This document shows, piece by piece, positions 12,300 to 26,400 of a stretch of 64,000 nt of DNA. Within the stretch, counting starts at the first letter, position 1. Each line of letters begins with the position of its first letter. The notes below the pieces were generated by a model. The model made no database searches. It saw only the letters and a list, made by a program, of their open reading frames with translations, and was not told where the DNA came from. The translations under genes were made by a program, and so were the position numbers. Source of the DNA: Chrysopilus asiliformis. Taxonomy: Eukaryota > Arthropoda > Insecta > Diptera > Rhagionidae. The DNA is taken from positions 7,637,328 to 7,701,327 of the forward strand of contig OZ035964.1 in the NCBI GenBank assembly GCA_964034945.1. The letters run 5' to 3'.

Positions 12300-13754
12300 G
12301 CAAATTTTGGGTGCTCCGGGGCCTGCAGCAGCACCCACTGGCAATTTTTGGGTGCTCCGGGGCCTGCAGCAGCAACCACTGGCGATTTTTGGGTGCTCCG
12401 GGGCCTGTAGCAGCACCCACTGGCAAATTTTGGGTGCTACGGGGCCTGTAGCAGCACCCACTGGCGATTTTTGGGTGCTCCGGTGATTGTAGCAGCACCC
12501 ACTGGAAATTTTTAGGTGCTCCGGGGCCTGTAGCAGCACCCACGGGAAATTTTGGGCGCTCCGGCGCCTGTAGCAGCACCCACTGGGAAATTTTGGGTGC
12601 TCCGGGGCCTGCAGCAGCACCCACTGGCGATTTTTGGGTGCTCCGTGCCTGTAGCAGCACCCACGGGCGATTTTTGGGTGCTCCGGTGATTGTAGCAGCA
12701 CCCACTGGAAATTTTTAGGTGCTCCGGGGCCTGTAGCAGCACCCACGGGAAATTTTGGGCGCTCCGGGGCCTGTAGCAGCACCCACTGGGAAATTTTGGG
12801 TGCTCCGGGGCCTGTAGCGATTTTTGGGTGCCCGGGGCCTGTAGCAGCACCCACTGGGAAATTTTGGGTGCTACGGGGCCTGTAGCAGCACCCACTGGCG
12901 ATTTTTGGGTGCTCCGGGACCTGCAGAAGCACCCACTGGCGATTTTTGGGTGCTCCGGGGCCTGTAGCAGCACCCACGGGAAATTTTGGGCGCTCCGGGG
13001 CCTGTAGCAGCACCCACTGGGAAATTTTGGGTGCTCCGGGGCCTGTAGCAGCACCCACTGGGAAATTTTGGGTGCTACGGGGCCTGTAGCAGCACCCACT
13101 GGCGATTTTTGGGTGCTCCGGGACCTGCAGAAGCACCCACTGGCGATTTTTGGGTGCTCCGGGGCCTGTAGCAGCACCCACTGGGAAATTTTGGGTGCTG
13201 CGGAGCCTGTAGCACTACCCACTGGGAAATTTTGGGCGCTCCGAGGCCTGTAGCAGCACCCACTGGCAATTTTTGGGGAAATTTTGGGAGCTCCGGGCCT
13301 GTAGCAGCACCCACTGGCAAATTTTGGGTGCTCCGGGGCCTGTAGCAGCACCCACGGGCGACTTTTTGGGTGCTCCGGGTCCCGTAGCAGCACCCACTGG
13401 CAAATTTTGGTGCTCCGGGGCCTGTAGCAGCATCCACTGGCGATTTTTGGGTGCTTCGGGGCCTGTAGCAGCACCCGCTGTGAAATTTTGGGTGCTCCGG
13501 GGCCTGGAGTAGCACCCACGGAAAATTTTTGGGTGCTCCGGGGCCTGCAGCAGCACCCACTGGCGATTTTTGGGTGATCCGTGCCTGTAGCAGCACCCAC
13601 GGGCGATTTTTGGGTGCTCCGGTGATTGTCGCAGCACCCACTGGAAATTTTTAGGTGCTCCGGGGCCTGTAGCAGCACCCTCGGGAAATTTTGGGCGCTC
13701 CGGGGCCTGTAGCAGCACCCACTGGGAAATTTTGGGTGCTCCGGGGCCTGTAGC

Positions 13755-14358
13755 AGCTGCTGGCGGTTTTTGGCTGCTCCAGGGCCTGCGGCAGCAGCCC
13801 CTGGCGGTTTTTGGCTGGTTCAGGGCCTGAAGCAGCAGCCCCTGGCGGTTTTTGGCTGCTCCAGGGCCTGCAGCAGCAGGCCCTGGCGGTTTTTGGCTGC
13901 TCCCGGGCCTGCAGCAGCAGCCCCTGGCGATTTTTGGCTGCTCCAGGCCTGCAGCAGCAGCCCCTGGTGGTTTTTGGCTGCTCCAGGGTCTGCAGCAGCA
14001 GCCCCTGGCGGTTTTTGGCTGCTCCAGGGCGTGCAGCTCCAGGGCCTGTAGCAGCTGCTGGCGGTTTTTGGCTGCTCCAGGGCCTGCGGCAGCAGCCCCT
14101 GGCGGTTTTTGGCTGGTTCAGGGCCTGAAGCAGCAGCCCCTGGCGGTTTTTGGCTGCTCCAGGGCCTGCAGCAGCAGCCCCTGGCGGTTTTTGGCTGCTC
14201 CAGGGCCTGCGGCAGCTGCCCCTGGCGGTTTTTGGCTGCTCCAGGGCCTGTAGCTGCAGCCCCTGGCGATTTTTGGCTGCTCCAGACCTGCAGCAGCAGC
14301 CCCTGGCGGTTTTTGGCTGCTCCAGGGCGTGCAGCTCCAGGGCCTGTAGCAGCTACCC
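13755..14358 (-). repeat. B-family island 2
   Basis: About 600 bp of B units. Its right part (14053-14358) repeats 11599-11904 at an offset of 2454 bp, including the B-to-A junction, so it arose by duplication of the main B/A boundary. Confidence 0.85.
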
Positions 14359-14624
14359 TGGCAAATTTTGGGTGCTCCGGGGCCTGTAGCAGCACCCACT
14401 GGCAAATTTTTAGGTGCTCCGGGGCCTGTAGCAGCACCCACGGGAAATTTTGGGTGCTCCGGGGCCTGTAGCAGCACCCACTGGCAAATTTTGGGTGCTG
14501 CGGGGCCTGTAGCAGCACCCACTGGCAAATTTTTAGGTGCTCCGGGGCCTGTAGCAGCACCCACGGGAAATTTTGGGCGCTCCGGGGCCTGTAGCAGCAC
14601 CCACTGGCGATTTTTGGGTGCTCC

Positions 14625-14754
14625 TTGGCTGGTCCAGGTCCTGTAGCAGCAGCCCTTGGCGATTTTTGGCTGCTCCAGACCTGCAGCAGCAGCCCCTGGC
14701 GGTTTTTGGCTGCTCCAGGGCGTGCAGCTCCAGGGCCTGTAGCAGCTACCCTGG
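14625..14754 (-). repeat. B-family island 3
   Basis: A copy of island 1 at an offset of 2454 bp, with the same entry and exit junctions. Confidence 0.85.
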
Positions 14755-17267
14755 CAAATTTTGGGTGCTCCGGGGCCTGTAGCAGCACCCACGGGCGATT
14801 TTTGGGTGCTCCGGGGCCTGTAGCAAGCACCCACTGTGAAATTTTGGGTGCTCCGGGGCCTGTAGTAGCACCCACTGGCAAATTTTGGGTGCTCCGGGGC
14901 CTGTAGCGATTTTTGGGTGCTCCGGGGCCTGTAGCAGCACCCACTGGCAAATTTTGGGTGCTACGGGGCCTGTAGCAGCACCCACTGGCGATTTTTGGGT
15001 GCTCCGGTGATTGTAGCAGCACCCACTGGAAATTTTTAGGTGCTCCGGGGCCTGTAGCAGCACCCACGGGAAATTTTGGGCGCTCCGGCGCCTGTAGCAG
15101 CACCCACTGGGAAATTTTGGGTGCTCCGGGGCCTGCAGCAGCACCCACTGGCGATTTTTGGGTGCTCCGTGCCTGTAGCAGCACCCACGGGCGATTTTTG
15201 GGTGCTCCGGTGATTGTAGCAGCACCCACTGGAAATTTTTAGGTGCTCCGGGGCCTGTAGCAGCACCCACGGGAAATTTTGGGCGCTCCGGGGCCTGTAG
15301 CAGCACCCACTGGGAAATTTTGGGTGCTCCGGGGCCTGTAGCGATTTTTGGGTGCCCGGGGCCTGTAGCAGCACCCACTGGGAAATTTTGGGTGCTACGG
15401 GGCCTGTAGCAGCACCCACTGGCGATTTTTGGGTGCTCCGGGACCTGCAGAAGCACCCACTGGCGATTTTTGGGTGCTCCGGGGCCTGTAGCAGCACCCA
15501 CGGGAAATTTTGGGCGCTCCGGGGCCTGTAGCAGCACCCACTGGGAAATTTTGGGTGCTCCGGGGCCTGTAGCAGCACCCACTGGGAAATTTTGGGTGCT
15601 ACGGGGCCTGTAGCAGCACCCACTGGCGATTTTTGGGTGCTCCGGGACCTGCAGAAGCACCCACTGGCGATTTTTGGGTGCTCCGGGGCCTGTAGCAGCA
15701 CCCACTGGGAAATTTTGGGTGCTGCGGAGCCTGTAGCACTACCCACTGGGAAATTTTGGGCGCTCCGAGGCCTGTAGCAGCACCCACTGGCAATTTTTGG
15801 GGAAATTTTGGGAGCTCCGGGCCTGTAGCAGCACCCACTGGCAAATTTTGGGTGCTCCGGGGCCTGTAGCAGCACCCACGGGCGACTTTTTGGGTGCTCC
15901 GGGTCCCGTAGCAGCACCCACTGGCAAATTTTGGTGCTCCGGGGCCTGTAGCAGCATCCACTGGCGATTTTTGGGTGCTTCGGGGCCTGTAGCAGCACCC
16001 GCTGTGAAATTTTGGGTGCTCCGGGGCCTGGAGTAGCACCCACGGAAAATTTTTGGGTGCTCCGGGGCCTGCAGCAGCACCCACTGGCGATTTTTGGGTG
16101 ATCCGTGCCTGTAGCAGCACCCACGGGCGATTTTTGGGTGCTCCGGTGATTGTCGCAGCACCCACTGGAAATTTTTAGGTGCTCCGGGGCCTGTAGCAGC
16201 ACCCTCGGGAAATTTTGGGCGCTCCGGGGCCTGTAGCAGCACCCACTGGGAAATTTTGGGTGCTCCGGGGCCTGTAGCAGCACCCACTGGCGATTTTTGG
16301 GTGCTCCGGGGCCTGTAGCAACACCCACTGGGAAATTTTGGGCGCTCCGGGGCCTGTAGCAGCACCCACTGGCAATTTTTGGGTGCTCCGGGGCCTGCAG
16401 CAGCACCCACTGGCGATTTTTGGGTGCTCCGTGCCTGTAGCAGCAACCACGGAAAATTTTGGGTGCTCCGGGGCCTGTAGCAGCACCCACTGGGAAATTT
16501 TGGCGATTTTTGGGTGCTCCGGGGCCTGTAGCAGCACCCACTGGGAAATTTTGGGTGCTCCGGGGCCCGTAGCAGCACCCACTGGGAAATTTTGGGTGCT
16601 CCGGGGCCTGTAGCAGCACCCACTGGCGATTTTTGGGTGCTCCGGGGCCTGTAGCAGCACCCACTGGGAAATTTTGGGTGCTCCGGGGCCTGTAGCAGCA
16701 CCCACTGGCGATTTTTGGGTGCTTCGGGGCCTGTAGCAGCACCCACTGTGAAATTTTGGGTGCTCCGGGGCCTGTAGCAGCACCCACTGGGAAATTTTGG
16801 CGATTTTTGGGTGCTCCGGGGCCTGTAGCAGCACCCACTGGGAAATTTTGGGTGCTCCGGGGCCTGTAGCAGCACCCACTGGCGATTTTTGGGTGCTCCG
16901 CCACCTGCAGCAGCACCCACTTGCGATTTTTGGGTGCTCCGGGACTTGCAGCAGCACCCACTGGCGATTTTTGGGTGCTTCGGGGCCTGTAGCAGCACCC
17001 ACTGGCAAATTTTGGGTGCTCCGGGGCCTGTAGCAGCACCCACTGGGAAATTTTGGGTGCTCCGGGGCCCGTAGCAGCACCCACGGAAAATTTTGGGTGC
17101 TCCGGGACCTGCAGCAGCACCCACTGGCGATTTTTGGGTGCTCCGGGGCCTGTAGCAGCACCCACTGGCAAATTTTTAGGTGCTCCGGGGCCTGTAGCAG
17201 CACCCACGGGAAATTTTGGGCGCTCCGGGGCCTGTAGCAGCACCCACTGGCGATTTTTGGGTGCTCC

Positions 17268-17397
17268 TTGGCTGGTCCAGGTCCTGTAGCAGCAGCCCCT
17301 GGCGATTTTTGGCTGCTCCAGACCTGCAGCAGCAGCCCCTGGCGGTTTTTGGCTGCTCCAGGGCGTGCAGCTCCAGGGCCTGTAGCAGCTACCCTGG
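17268..17397 (-). repeat. B-family island 4
   Basis: Same entry (CTCCTTGGCTGGTCC) and exit (CAGCTACCCTGG) junctions as islands 1 and 3, with one base difference in the first B unit (CAGCCCCTGG instead of CAGCCCTTGG). Confidence 0.85.
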
Positions 17398-20300
17398 CAA
17401 ATTTTGGGTGCTCCGGGGCCTGCAGCAGCACCCACTGGCAATTTTTGGGTGCTCCGGGGCCTGCAGCAGCAACCACTGGCGATTTTTGGGTGCTCCGGGG
17501 CCTGTAGCAGCACCCACGGGAAATTTTGGGCGCTCCGGCGCCTGTAGCAGCACCCACTGGGAAATTTTGGGTGCTCCGGGGCCTGCAGCAGCACCCACTG
17601 GCGATTTTTGGGTGCTCCGTGCCTGTAGCAGCACCCACGGGCGATTTTTGGGTGCTCCGGTGATTGTAGCAGCACCCACTGGAAATTTTTAGGTGCTCCG
17701 GGGCCTGTAGCAGCACCCACGGGAAATTTTGGGCGCTCCGGGGCCTGTAGCAGCACCCACTGGGAAATTTTGGGTGCTCCGGGGCCTGTAGCAGCACCCA
17801 CTGGCGATTTTTGGGTGCTCCGCCACCTGCAGCAGCACCCACTTGCGATTTTTGGGTGCCCGGGGCCTGTAGCAGCACCCACTGGGAAATTTTGGGTGCT
17901 CCGGGGCCTGTAGCAGCACCCACTGGCAAATTTTGGGTGCTCCGAGGTCTGTAGCAGCACCCACTGGCGATTTTTGGGTGCTCCGGGACTTGCAGCAGCA
18001 CCCACTGGCGATTTTTGGGTGCTTCGGGGCCTGTAGCAGCACCCACTGGCAAATTTTGGGTGCTCCGTGGCCTGTAGCAGCACCCACTGGGAAATTTTGG
18101 GTGCTACGGGGCCTGTAGCAGCACCCACTGGCGATTTTTGGGTGCTCCGGGACCTGCAGAAGCACCCACTGGCGATTTTTGGGTGCTCCGGGGCCTGTAG
18201 CAGCACCCACGGGAAATTTTGGGCGCTCCGGGGCCTGTAGCAGCACCCACTGGGAAATTTTGGGTGCTCCGGGGCCTGTAGCAGCACCCACTGGGAAATT
18301 TTGGGTGCTACGGGGCCTGTAGCAGCACCCACTGGCGATTTTTGGGTGCTCCGGGACCTGCAGAAGCACCCACTGGCGATTTTTGGGTGCTCCGGGGCCT
18401 GTAGCAGCACCCACTGGCAAATTTTGGGTGCTGCGGAGCCTGTAGCACTACCCACTGGGAAATTTTGGGCGCTCCGAGGCCTGTAGCAGCACCCACTGGC
18501 AATTTTTGGGGAAATTTTGGGAGCTCCGGGCCTGTAGCAGCACCCACTGGCAAATTTTGGGTGCTCCGGGGCCTGTAGCAGCACCCACGGGCGACTTTTT
18601 GGGTGCTCCGGGTCCCGTAGCAGCACCCACTGGCAAATTTTGGTGCTCCGGGGCCTGTAGCAGCATCCACTGGCGATTTTTGGGTGCCTCGGGGCCTGTA
18701 GCAGCACCCGCTGTGAAATTTTGGGTGCTCCGGGGCCTGGAGTAGCACCCACGGAAAATTTTTGGGTGCTCCGGGGCCTGCAGCAGCACCCACTGGCGAT
18801 TTTTGGGTGCTCCGTGCCTGTAGCAGCACCCACGGGCGATTTTTGGGTGCTCCGGTGATTGTCGCAGCACCCACTGGAAATTTTTAGGTGCTCCGGGGCC
18901 TGTAGCAGCACCCTCGGGAAATTTTGGGCGCTCCGGGGCCTGTAGCAGCACCCACTGGGAAATTTTGGGTGCTCCGGGGCCTGTAGCAGCACCCACTGGC
19001 GATTTTTGGGTGCTCCGGGGCCTGCAGCAGCACCCACTGGCGATTTTTGGGTGCTCCGTGCCTGTAGCAGCACCCACGGGCGATTTTTGGGTGCTCCGGT
19101 GATTGTCGCAGCACCCACTGGAAATTTTTAGGTGCTCCGGGGCCTGTAGCAGCACCCTCGGGAAATTTTGGGCGCTCCGGGGCCTGTAGCAGCACCCACT
19201 GGCAATTTTTGGGTGCTCCGGGGCCTGCAGCAGCACCCACTGGCGATTTTTGGGTGCTCCGTGCCTGTAGCAGCACCCACGGGCGATTTTTGGGTGCTCC
19301 GGTGATTGTAGCAGCACCCACTGGAAATTTTTAGGTGCTCCGGGGCCTGTAGCAGCACCCACGGGAAATTTTGGGCGCTCCGGGGCCTGTAGCAGCACCC
19401 ACTGGGAAATTTTGGGTGCTCCGGGGCCTGTAGCAGCACCCACTGGGAAATTTTGGGTGCTCCGGGGCCTGTAGCAGCACCCACTGGCGTTTTTTGGGTG
19501 CTCCGCCACCTGCAGCAGCACCCACTTGCGATTTTTGGGTGCTCCGGGACTTGCAGCAGCACCCACTGGCGATTTTTGGGTGCTTCGGGGCCTGTAGCAG
19601 CACCTACTGGCAAATTTTGGGTGCTCCGGGGCCTGTAGCAGCACCCACTGGGAAATTTTGGGTGCTCCGGGGCCCGTAGCAGCACCCACGGAAAATTTTG
19701 GGTGCTCCGGGACCTGCAGCAGCACCCACTGGCGATTTTTGGGTGCTCCGGGGCCTGTAGCAGCACCCACGGGAAATTTTGGGCGCTCCGGGGCCTGTAG
19801 CAGCACCCACTGGGAAATTTTGGGTGCTCCGGGGCCTGTAGCAGCACCCACTGGGAAATTTTGGGTGCTACGGGGCCTGTAGCAGCACCCACTGGCGATT
19901 TTTGGGTGCTCCGGGACCTGCAGAAGCACCCACTGGCGATTTTTGGGTGCTCCGGGGCCTGTAGCAGCACCCTCGGGAAATTTTGGGCGCTCCGGGGCCT
20001 GTAGCAGCACCCACTGGCAAATTTTGGTGCTCCGGGGCCTGTAGCAGCATCCACTGGCGATTTTTGGGTGCTTCGGGGCATGTAGCAGCACCCGCTGTGA
20101 AATTTTGGGTGCTCCGGGGCCTGGAGTAGCACCCACGGCAAATTTTTGGGTGCTCCGGGGCCTGCAGCAGCACCCACTGGCGATTTTTGGGTGCTCCGTG
20201 CCTGTAGCAGCACCCACGGGCGATTTTTGGGTGCTCCGGTGATTGTCGCAGCACCCACTGGAAATTTTTAGGTGCTCCGGGGCCTGTAGCAGCACCCTCG

Positions 20301-20430
20301 GGAAATTTTGGGCGCTCCGGGGCCTGTAGCAGCACCCACTGGGAAATTTTGGGTGCTCCGGGGCCTGTAGCAGCACCCACTGGCGATTTTTGGGTGCTCC
20401 GGGGCCTGTAGCAACACCCACTGGGAAATT

Positions 20431-23400
20431 TTGGGCGCTCCGGGGCCTGTAGCAGCACCCACTGGCAATTTTTGGGTGCTCCGGGGCCTGCAGCAGCACC
20501 CACTGGCGATTTTTGGGTGCTCCGGGGCCTGTAGCAGCACCCACTGGGAAATTTTGGGTGCTCCGGGGCCTGTAGCAGCAACCACGGAAAATTTTGGGTG
20601 CTCCGGGGCCTGTAGCAGCACCCACTGGGAAATTTTGGCGATTTTTGGGTGCTCCGGGGCCTGTAGCAGCACCCACTGCTTTTGGGTGCTCCGGGGCCTG
20701 TAGCAGCAACCACGGAAAATTTTGGGTGCTCCGGGGCCTGTAGCAGCACCCACTGGGAAATTTTGGCGATTTTTGGGTGCTCCGGGGCCTGTAGCAGCAC
20801 CCACTGGGAAATTTTGGGTGCTCCGGGGCCCGTAGCAGCACCCACTGGGAAATTTTGGGTGCTCCGGGGCCTGTAGCAGCACCCACTGGCGATTTTTGGG
20901 TGCTCCGGGGCCTGTAGCAGCACCCACTGGGAAATTTTGGGTGCTCCGGGGCCTGTAGCAGCACCCACTGGCGATTTTTGGGTGCTTCGGGGCCTGTAGC
21001 AGCACCCACTGTGAAATTTTGGGTGCTCCGGGGCCTGTAGCAGCACCCACTGGCGATTTTTGGGTGCTCCGGGGCCTGTAGCAGCACCCACTGGGAAATT
21101 TTGGGTGCTCCGGGGCCTGTAGCAGCAACCACGGAAAATTTTGGGTGCTCCGGGGCCTGTAGCAGCACCTACTGGGAAATTTTTGGTGCTCCGGGGCCTG
21201 TAGCACCACCCACTGGAAAATTTTGGGTGCTCCGGGGCCTGTAGCAGCACCCACTGGCAAATTTTGGGTGCTCCGGGGCCCTTAGCAGAACCCACTGGGA
21301 AATTTTGGGTGCTCCGGGGCCCGTAGCAGCACCCACGGAAAATTTTGGGTGCTCCGGGACCTGCAGCAGCACCCACTGGCAATTTTTGGGTGCTCCGGGA
21401 CCTGCAGCAGCACCCACTGGCAATTTTTGAGGAAATTTTGGGAGCTCCGGGCCTGTAGCAGCACCCACTGGCAAATTTTGGGTGCTCCGGGGCCTGTAGC
21501 AGCACCCACGGGCGACTTTTTGGGTGCTCCGGGTCCCGTAGCAGCACCCACTGGCAAATTTTGGGTGCTCCGGGGCCTGTAGCAGCACCCACTGGCGATT
21601 TTTGGGTGCTTCGGGGCCTGTAGCAGCACCCGCTGTGAAATTTTGGGTGCTCCGGGGCCTGTAGCAGCACCCACGGAAAATTTTGGGTGCTCCGGGACCT
21701 GCAGCAGCACCCACTGGCAATTTTTGGGTGCTCCGGGGCCTGCAGCAGCACCCACTGGCGATTTTTGGGTGCTCCGTGCCTGTAGCAGCACCCACGGGCG
21801 ATTTTTGGGTGCTCCGGTGATTGTAGCAGCACCCAATGGAAATTTTTAGGTGCTCCGGGGCCTGTAGCAGCACCCACGGGAAATTTTGGGCGCTCCGGGG
21901 CCTGTAGCAGCACCCACTGGGAAGTTTTGGGTGCTCCGGGGCCTGTAGCAGCACCCACTGGGAAATTTTGGGTGCTACGGGGCCTGTAGCAGCACCCACT
22001 GGCGATTTTTGGGTGCTCCGGGACCTGCAGCAGCACCCACTGGCGATTTTTGGGTGCTCCGGGGCCTGTAGCAGCACCCACTGGGAAATTTTGGGTGCTC
22101 CGGGGCCTGTAGCAGCACCCACTGGAAAATTTTGGGTGCTCCGGGGCCTGTAGCAGCACCCACTGGCAAATTTTGGGTGCTCCGGGGCCTGTAGCGATTT
22201 TTGGGTGCTCCGAGGCCTGTAGCAGCACCCACTGGCGATTTTTGGGTGCTCCGGGGCCTGTAGCAGCACCCACTGGGAAATTTTGGGTGCTCCGGGGCCT
22301 GTAGCAGCACCCACTGGAAAATTTTGGGTGCTCCGGAGCCTGTAGCAGCACCCACTGGCAAATTTTGGGTGCTCCGGGGCCTGTTGAGGAAATTTTGGGA
22401 GCTCCGGGCCTGTAGCAGCACCCACTGGCAAATTTTGGGTGCTCCGGAGCCTGTAGCAGCACCCACTGGCAAATTTTGGGTGCTCCGGGGCCTGTTGAGG
22501 AAATTTTGGGAGCTCCGGGCCTGTAGCAGCACCCACTGGCAAATTTTGGGTGCTCCGGGGCCTGTAGCAGCACCCACGGGCGACTTTTTGGGTGCTCCGG
22601 GTCCCGTAGCAGCACCCACTGGCAAATTTTGGGTGCTCCGGGGCCTGTAGCAGCACCCACTGGCGATTTTTGGGTGCTTCGGGGCCTGTAGCAGCACCCG
22701 CTGTGAAATTTTGGGTGCTCCGGGGCCTGTAGCAGCACCCACGGAAAATTTTGGGTGCTCCGGGACCTGCAGCAGCACCCACTGGCAATTTTTGGGTGCT
22801 CCGGGGCCTGCAGCAGCACCCACTGGCGATTTTTGGGTGCTCCGTGCCTGTAGCAGCACCCACGGGCGATTTTTGGGTGCTCCGGTGATTGTAGCAGCAC
22901 CCAATGGAAATTTTTAGGTGCTCCGGGGCCTGTAGCAGCACCCACGGGAAATTTTGGGCGCTCCGGGGCCTGTAGCAGCACCCACTGGGAAGTTTTGGGT
23001 GCTCCGGGGCCTGTAGCAGCACCCACTGGGAAATTTTGGGTGCTACGGGGCCTGTAGCAGCACCCACTGGCGATTTTTGGGTGCTCCGGGACCTGCAGCA
23101 GCACCCACTGGCGATTTTTGGGTGCTCCGGGGCCTGTAGCAGCACCCACTGGGAAATTTTGGGTGCTCCGGGGCCTGTAGCAGCACCCACTGGAAAATTT
23201 TGGGTGCTCCGGGGCCTGTAGCAGCACCCACTGGCAAATTTTGGGTGCTCCGGGGCCTGTAGCGATTTTTGGGTGCTCCGAGGCCTGTAGCAGCACCCAC
23301 TGGCGATTTTTGGGTGCTCCGGGGCCTGTAGCAGCACCCACTGGGAAATTTTGGGTGCTCCGGGGCCTGTAGCAGCACCCACTGGAAAATTTTGGGTGCT

Positions 23401-26400
23401 CCGGAGCCTGTAGCAGCACCCACTGGCAAATTTTGGGTGCTCCGGGGCCTGTAGCGATTTTTGGGTGCTCCGAGGCCTGTAGCAGCACCCACTGGCAAAT
23501 TTTGGGTGCTCCGGGGCCTGTAGCAGCATCCACTGGCGATTTTTGGGTGCTTCGGGGCCTGTAGCAGCACCCGCTGTGAAATTTTGTGTGCTCCGGGGCC
23601 TGTAGTAGCACCCACAGAAAATGTTGGGTGCTCCGGGACCTGCAGCAGCACCCACTGGCAATTTTTGGGTGCTCCGGGGCCTGCAGCAGCACCCACTGGC
23701 GATTTTTGGGTGCTCCGTGCCTGTAGCAGCACCCACGGGCGATTTTTGGGTGCCCCGGTGATTGTAGCAGCACCCACTGGAAATTTTTAGGTGCTCCGGG
23801 GCCTGTAGCAGCACCCTCGGGAAATTTTGGGCGCTCCGGGGCCTGTAGCCTGTAGCAGCACCCACTGGGAAATTTTGGGTGCTCCGGGGCCTGTAGCAGC
23901 ACCCACTGGCGATTTTTGGGTGCTCCGGGGCCTGTAGCAGCACCCACTGTGAAATTTTGGGTGCTCCGGGGCCTGTAGCAGCACCCACTGGCAAATTTTG
24001 GGTGCTCCGGGGCCTGTAGCAGCACCCACTGGCGATTTTTGGGTGCTTCGGGGCCTGTATCAGCACCCACTGTGAAATTTTGGGTGCTCCGGGGCCTGTA
24101 GCAGCACCCACTGGCGATTTTTGGGTGCTCCGGGGCCTGTAGCAGCACCCACTGGGAAATTTTGGGTGCTCCGGGGCCTGTAGCAGCAACCACGGAAAAT
24201 TTTGGGTGCTCCGGGGCCTGTAGCAGCACCCACTGGGAAATTTTGGCGATTTTTGGGTGCTCCGGGGCCTGTAGCAGCACCCACGGGAAATTTTGGGCGC
24301 TCCGGGGCCTGTAGCAGCACCCACTGGGAAATTTTGGGTGCTCCGGGGCCTGTCGCAGCACCCACTGGGAAATTTTGGGTGCTACGGGGCCTGTAGCAGC
24401 ACCCACTGGCGATTTTTGGGTGCTCCGGGACCTGCAGAAGCACCCACTGGCGATTTTTGGGTGCTCCGGGGCCTGTAGCAGCACCCACTGGGAAATTTTG
24501 GGTGCTCCGGGGCCTGTAGCAGCACCCACTGGGAAATTTTGGGTGCTCCGGGGCCTGTAGCAGCACCCACTGGGAAATTTTGGGTGCTCCGGGGCCTGTA
24601 GCAGCACCCACTGGCGATTTTTGGGTGCTCCGCCACCTGCAGCAGCACCCACTTGCGATTTTTGGGTGCTCCGGGACTTGCAGCAGCACCCACTGGCGAT
24701 TTTTGGGTGCTTCGGGGCCTGTAGCAGCACCTACTGGCAAATTTTGGGTGCTCCGGGGCCTGTAGCAGCACCCACTGGGAAATTTTGGGTGCTCCGGGGC
24801 CCGTAGCAGCACCCACGGAAAATTTTGGGTGCTCCGGGACCTGCAGCAGCACCCACGGGAAATTTTGGGCGCTCCGGGGCCTGTAGCAGCACCCACTGGG
24901 AAATTTTGGGTGCTCCGGGGCCTGTAGCAGCACCCACTGGGAAATTTTGGGTGCTACGGGGCCTGTAGCAGCACCCACTGGCGATTTTTGGGTGCTCCGG
25001 GACCTGCAGAAGCACCCACTGGCGATTTTTGGGTGCTCCGGGGCCTGTAGCAGCACCCTCGGGAAATTTTGGGCGCTCCGGGGCCTGTAGCAGCACCCAC
25101 TGGAAATTTTTAGGTGCTCCGGGGCCTGTAGCAGCACCCTCGGGAAATTTTGGGCGCTCCGGGGCCTGTAGCAGCACCCACTGGGAAATTTTGGGTGCTC
25201 CGGGGCCTGTAGCAGCACCCACTGGCGATTTTTGGGTGCTCCGGGGCCTGTAGCAACACCCACTGGGAAATTTTGGGCGCTCCGGGGCCTGTAGCAGCAC
25301 CCACTGGCAATTTTTGGGTGCTCCGGGGCCTGCAGCAGCACCCACTGGCGATTTTTGGGTGCTCCGGGGCCTGTAGCAGCACCCACTGGGAAATTTTGGG
25401 TGCTCCGGGGCCTGTAGCAGCAGCCACGGAAAATTTTGGGTGCTCCGGGGCCTGTAGCAGCACCCACTGGGAAATTTTGGCGATTTTTGGGTGCTCCGGG
25501 GCCTGTAGCAGCACCCACTGCTTTTGGGTGCTCCGGGGCCTGTAGCAGCAACCACGGAAAATTTTGGGTGCTCCGGGGCCTGTAGCAGCACCCACTGGGA
25601 AATTTTGGCGATTTTTGGGTGCTCCGGGGCCTGTAGCAGCACCCACTGGGAAATTTTGGGTGCTCCGGGGCCCGTAGCAGCACCCACTGGGAAATTTTGG
25701 GTGCTCCGGGGCCTGTAGCAGCACCCACTGGCGATTTTTGGGTGCTCCGGGGCCTGTAGCAGCACCCACTGGGAAATTTTGGGTGCTCCGGGGCCTGTAG
25801 CAGCACCCACTGGCGATTTTTGGGTGCTTTGGGGCCTGTAGCAGCACCCACTGTGAAATTTTGGGTGCTCCGGGGCCTGTAGCAGCACCCACTGGCGATT
25901 TTTGGGTGCTCCGGGGCCTGTAGCAGCACCCACTGGGAAATTTTGGGTGCTCCGGGGCCTGTAGCAGCAACCACGGAAAATTTTGGGTGCTCCGGGGCCT
26001 GTAGCAGCACCTACTGGGAAATTTTGGGTGCTCCGGGGCCTGTAGCACCACCCACTGGAAAATTTTGGGTGCTCCGGGGCCTGTAGCAGCACCCACTGGC
26101 AAATTTTGGGAGCTCCGGGCCTGTAGCAGCACCCACTGGCAAATTTTGGGTGCTCCGGGGCCTGTAGCAGCACCCACGGGCGACTTTTTGGGTGCTCCGG
26201 GTCCCGTAGCAGCACCCACTGGCAAATTTTGGGTGCTCCGGGGCCTGTAGCAGCACCCACTGGCGATTTTTGGGTGCTTCGGGGCCTGTAGCAGCACCCG
26301 CTGTGAAATTTTGGGTGCTCCGGGGCCTGTAGCAGCACCCACGGAACATTTTGGGTGCTCCGGGACCTGCAGCAGCACCCACTGGCAATTTTTGGGTGCT

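Larger units (their letters stand above)
13068..18745. repeat. Higher-order duplications of about 2.5-2.7 kb
   Basis: The segment 13068-13512 recurs at 15592-16036 (offset 2524) and at 18301-18745 (offset 2709), with the same order of variant units and rare irregular units such as GGCAATTTTTGGGGAAATTT and GGGCGACTTTTTGGG. The array therefore grows by copying blocks of dozens of units as well as by single-unit slippage. Confidence 0.85.
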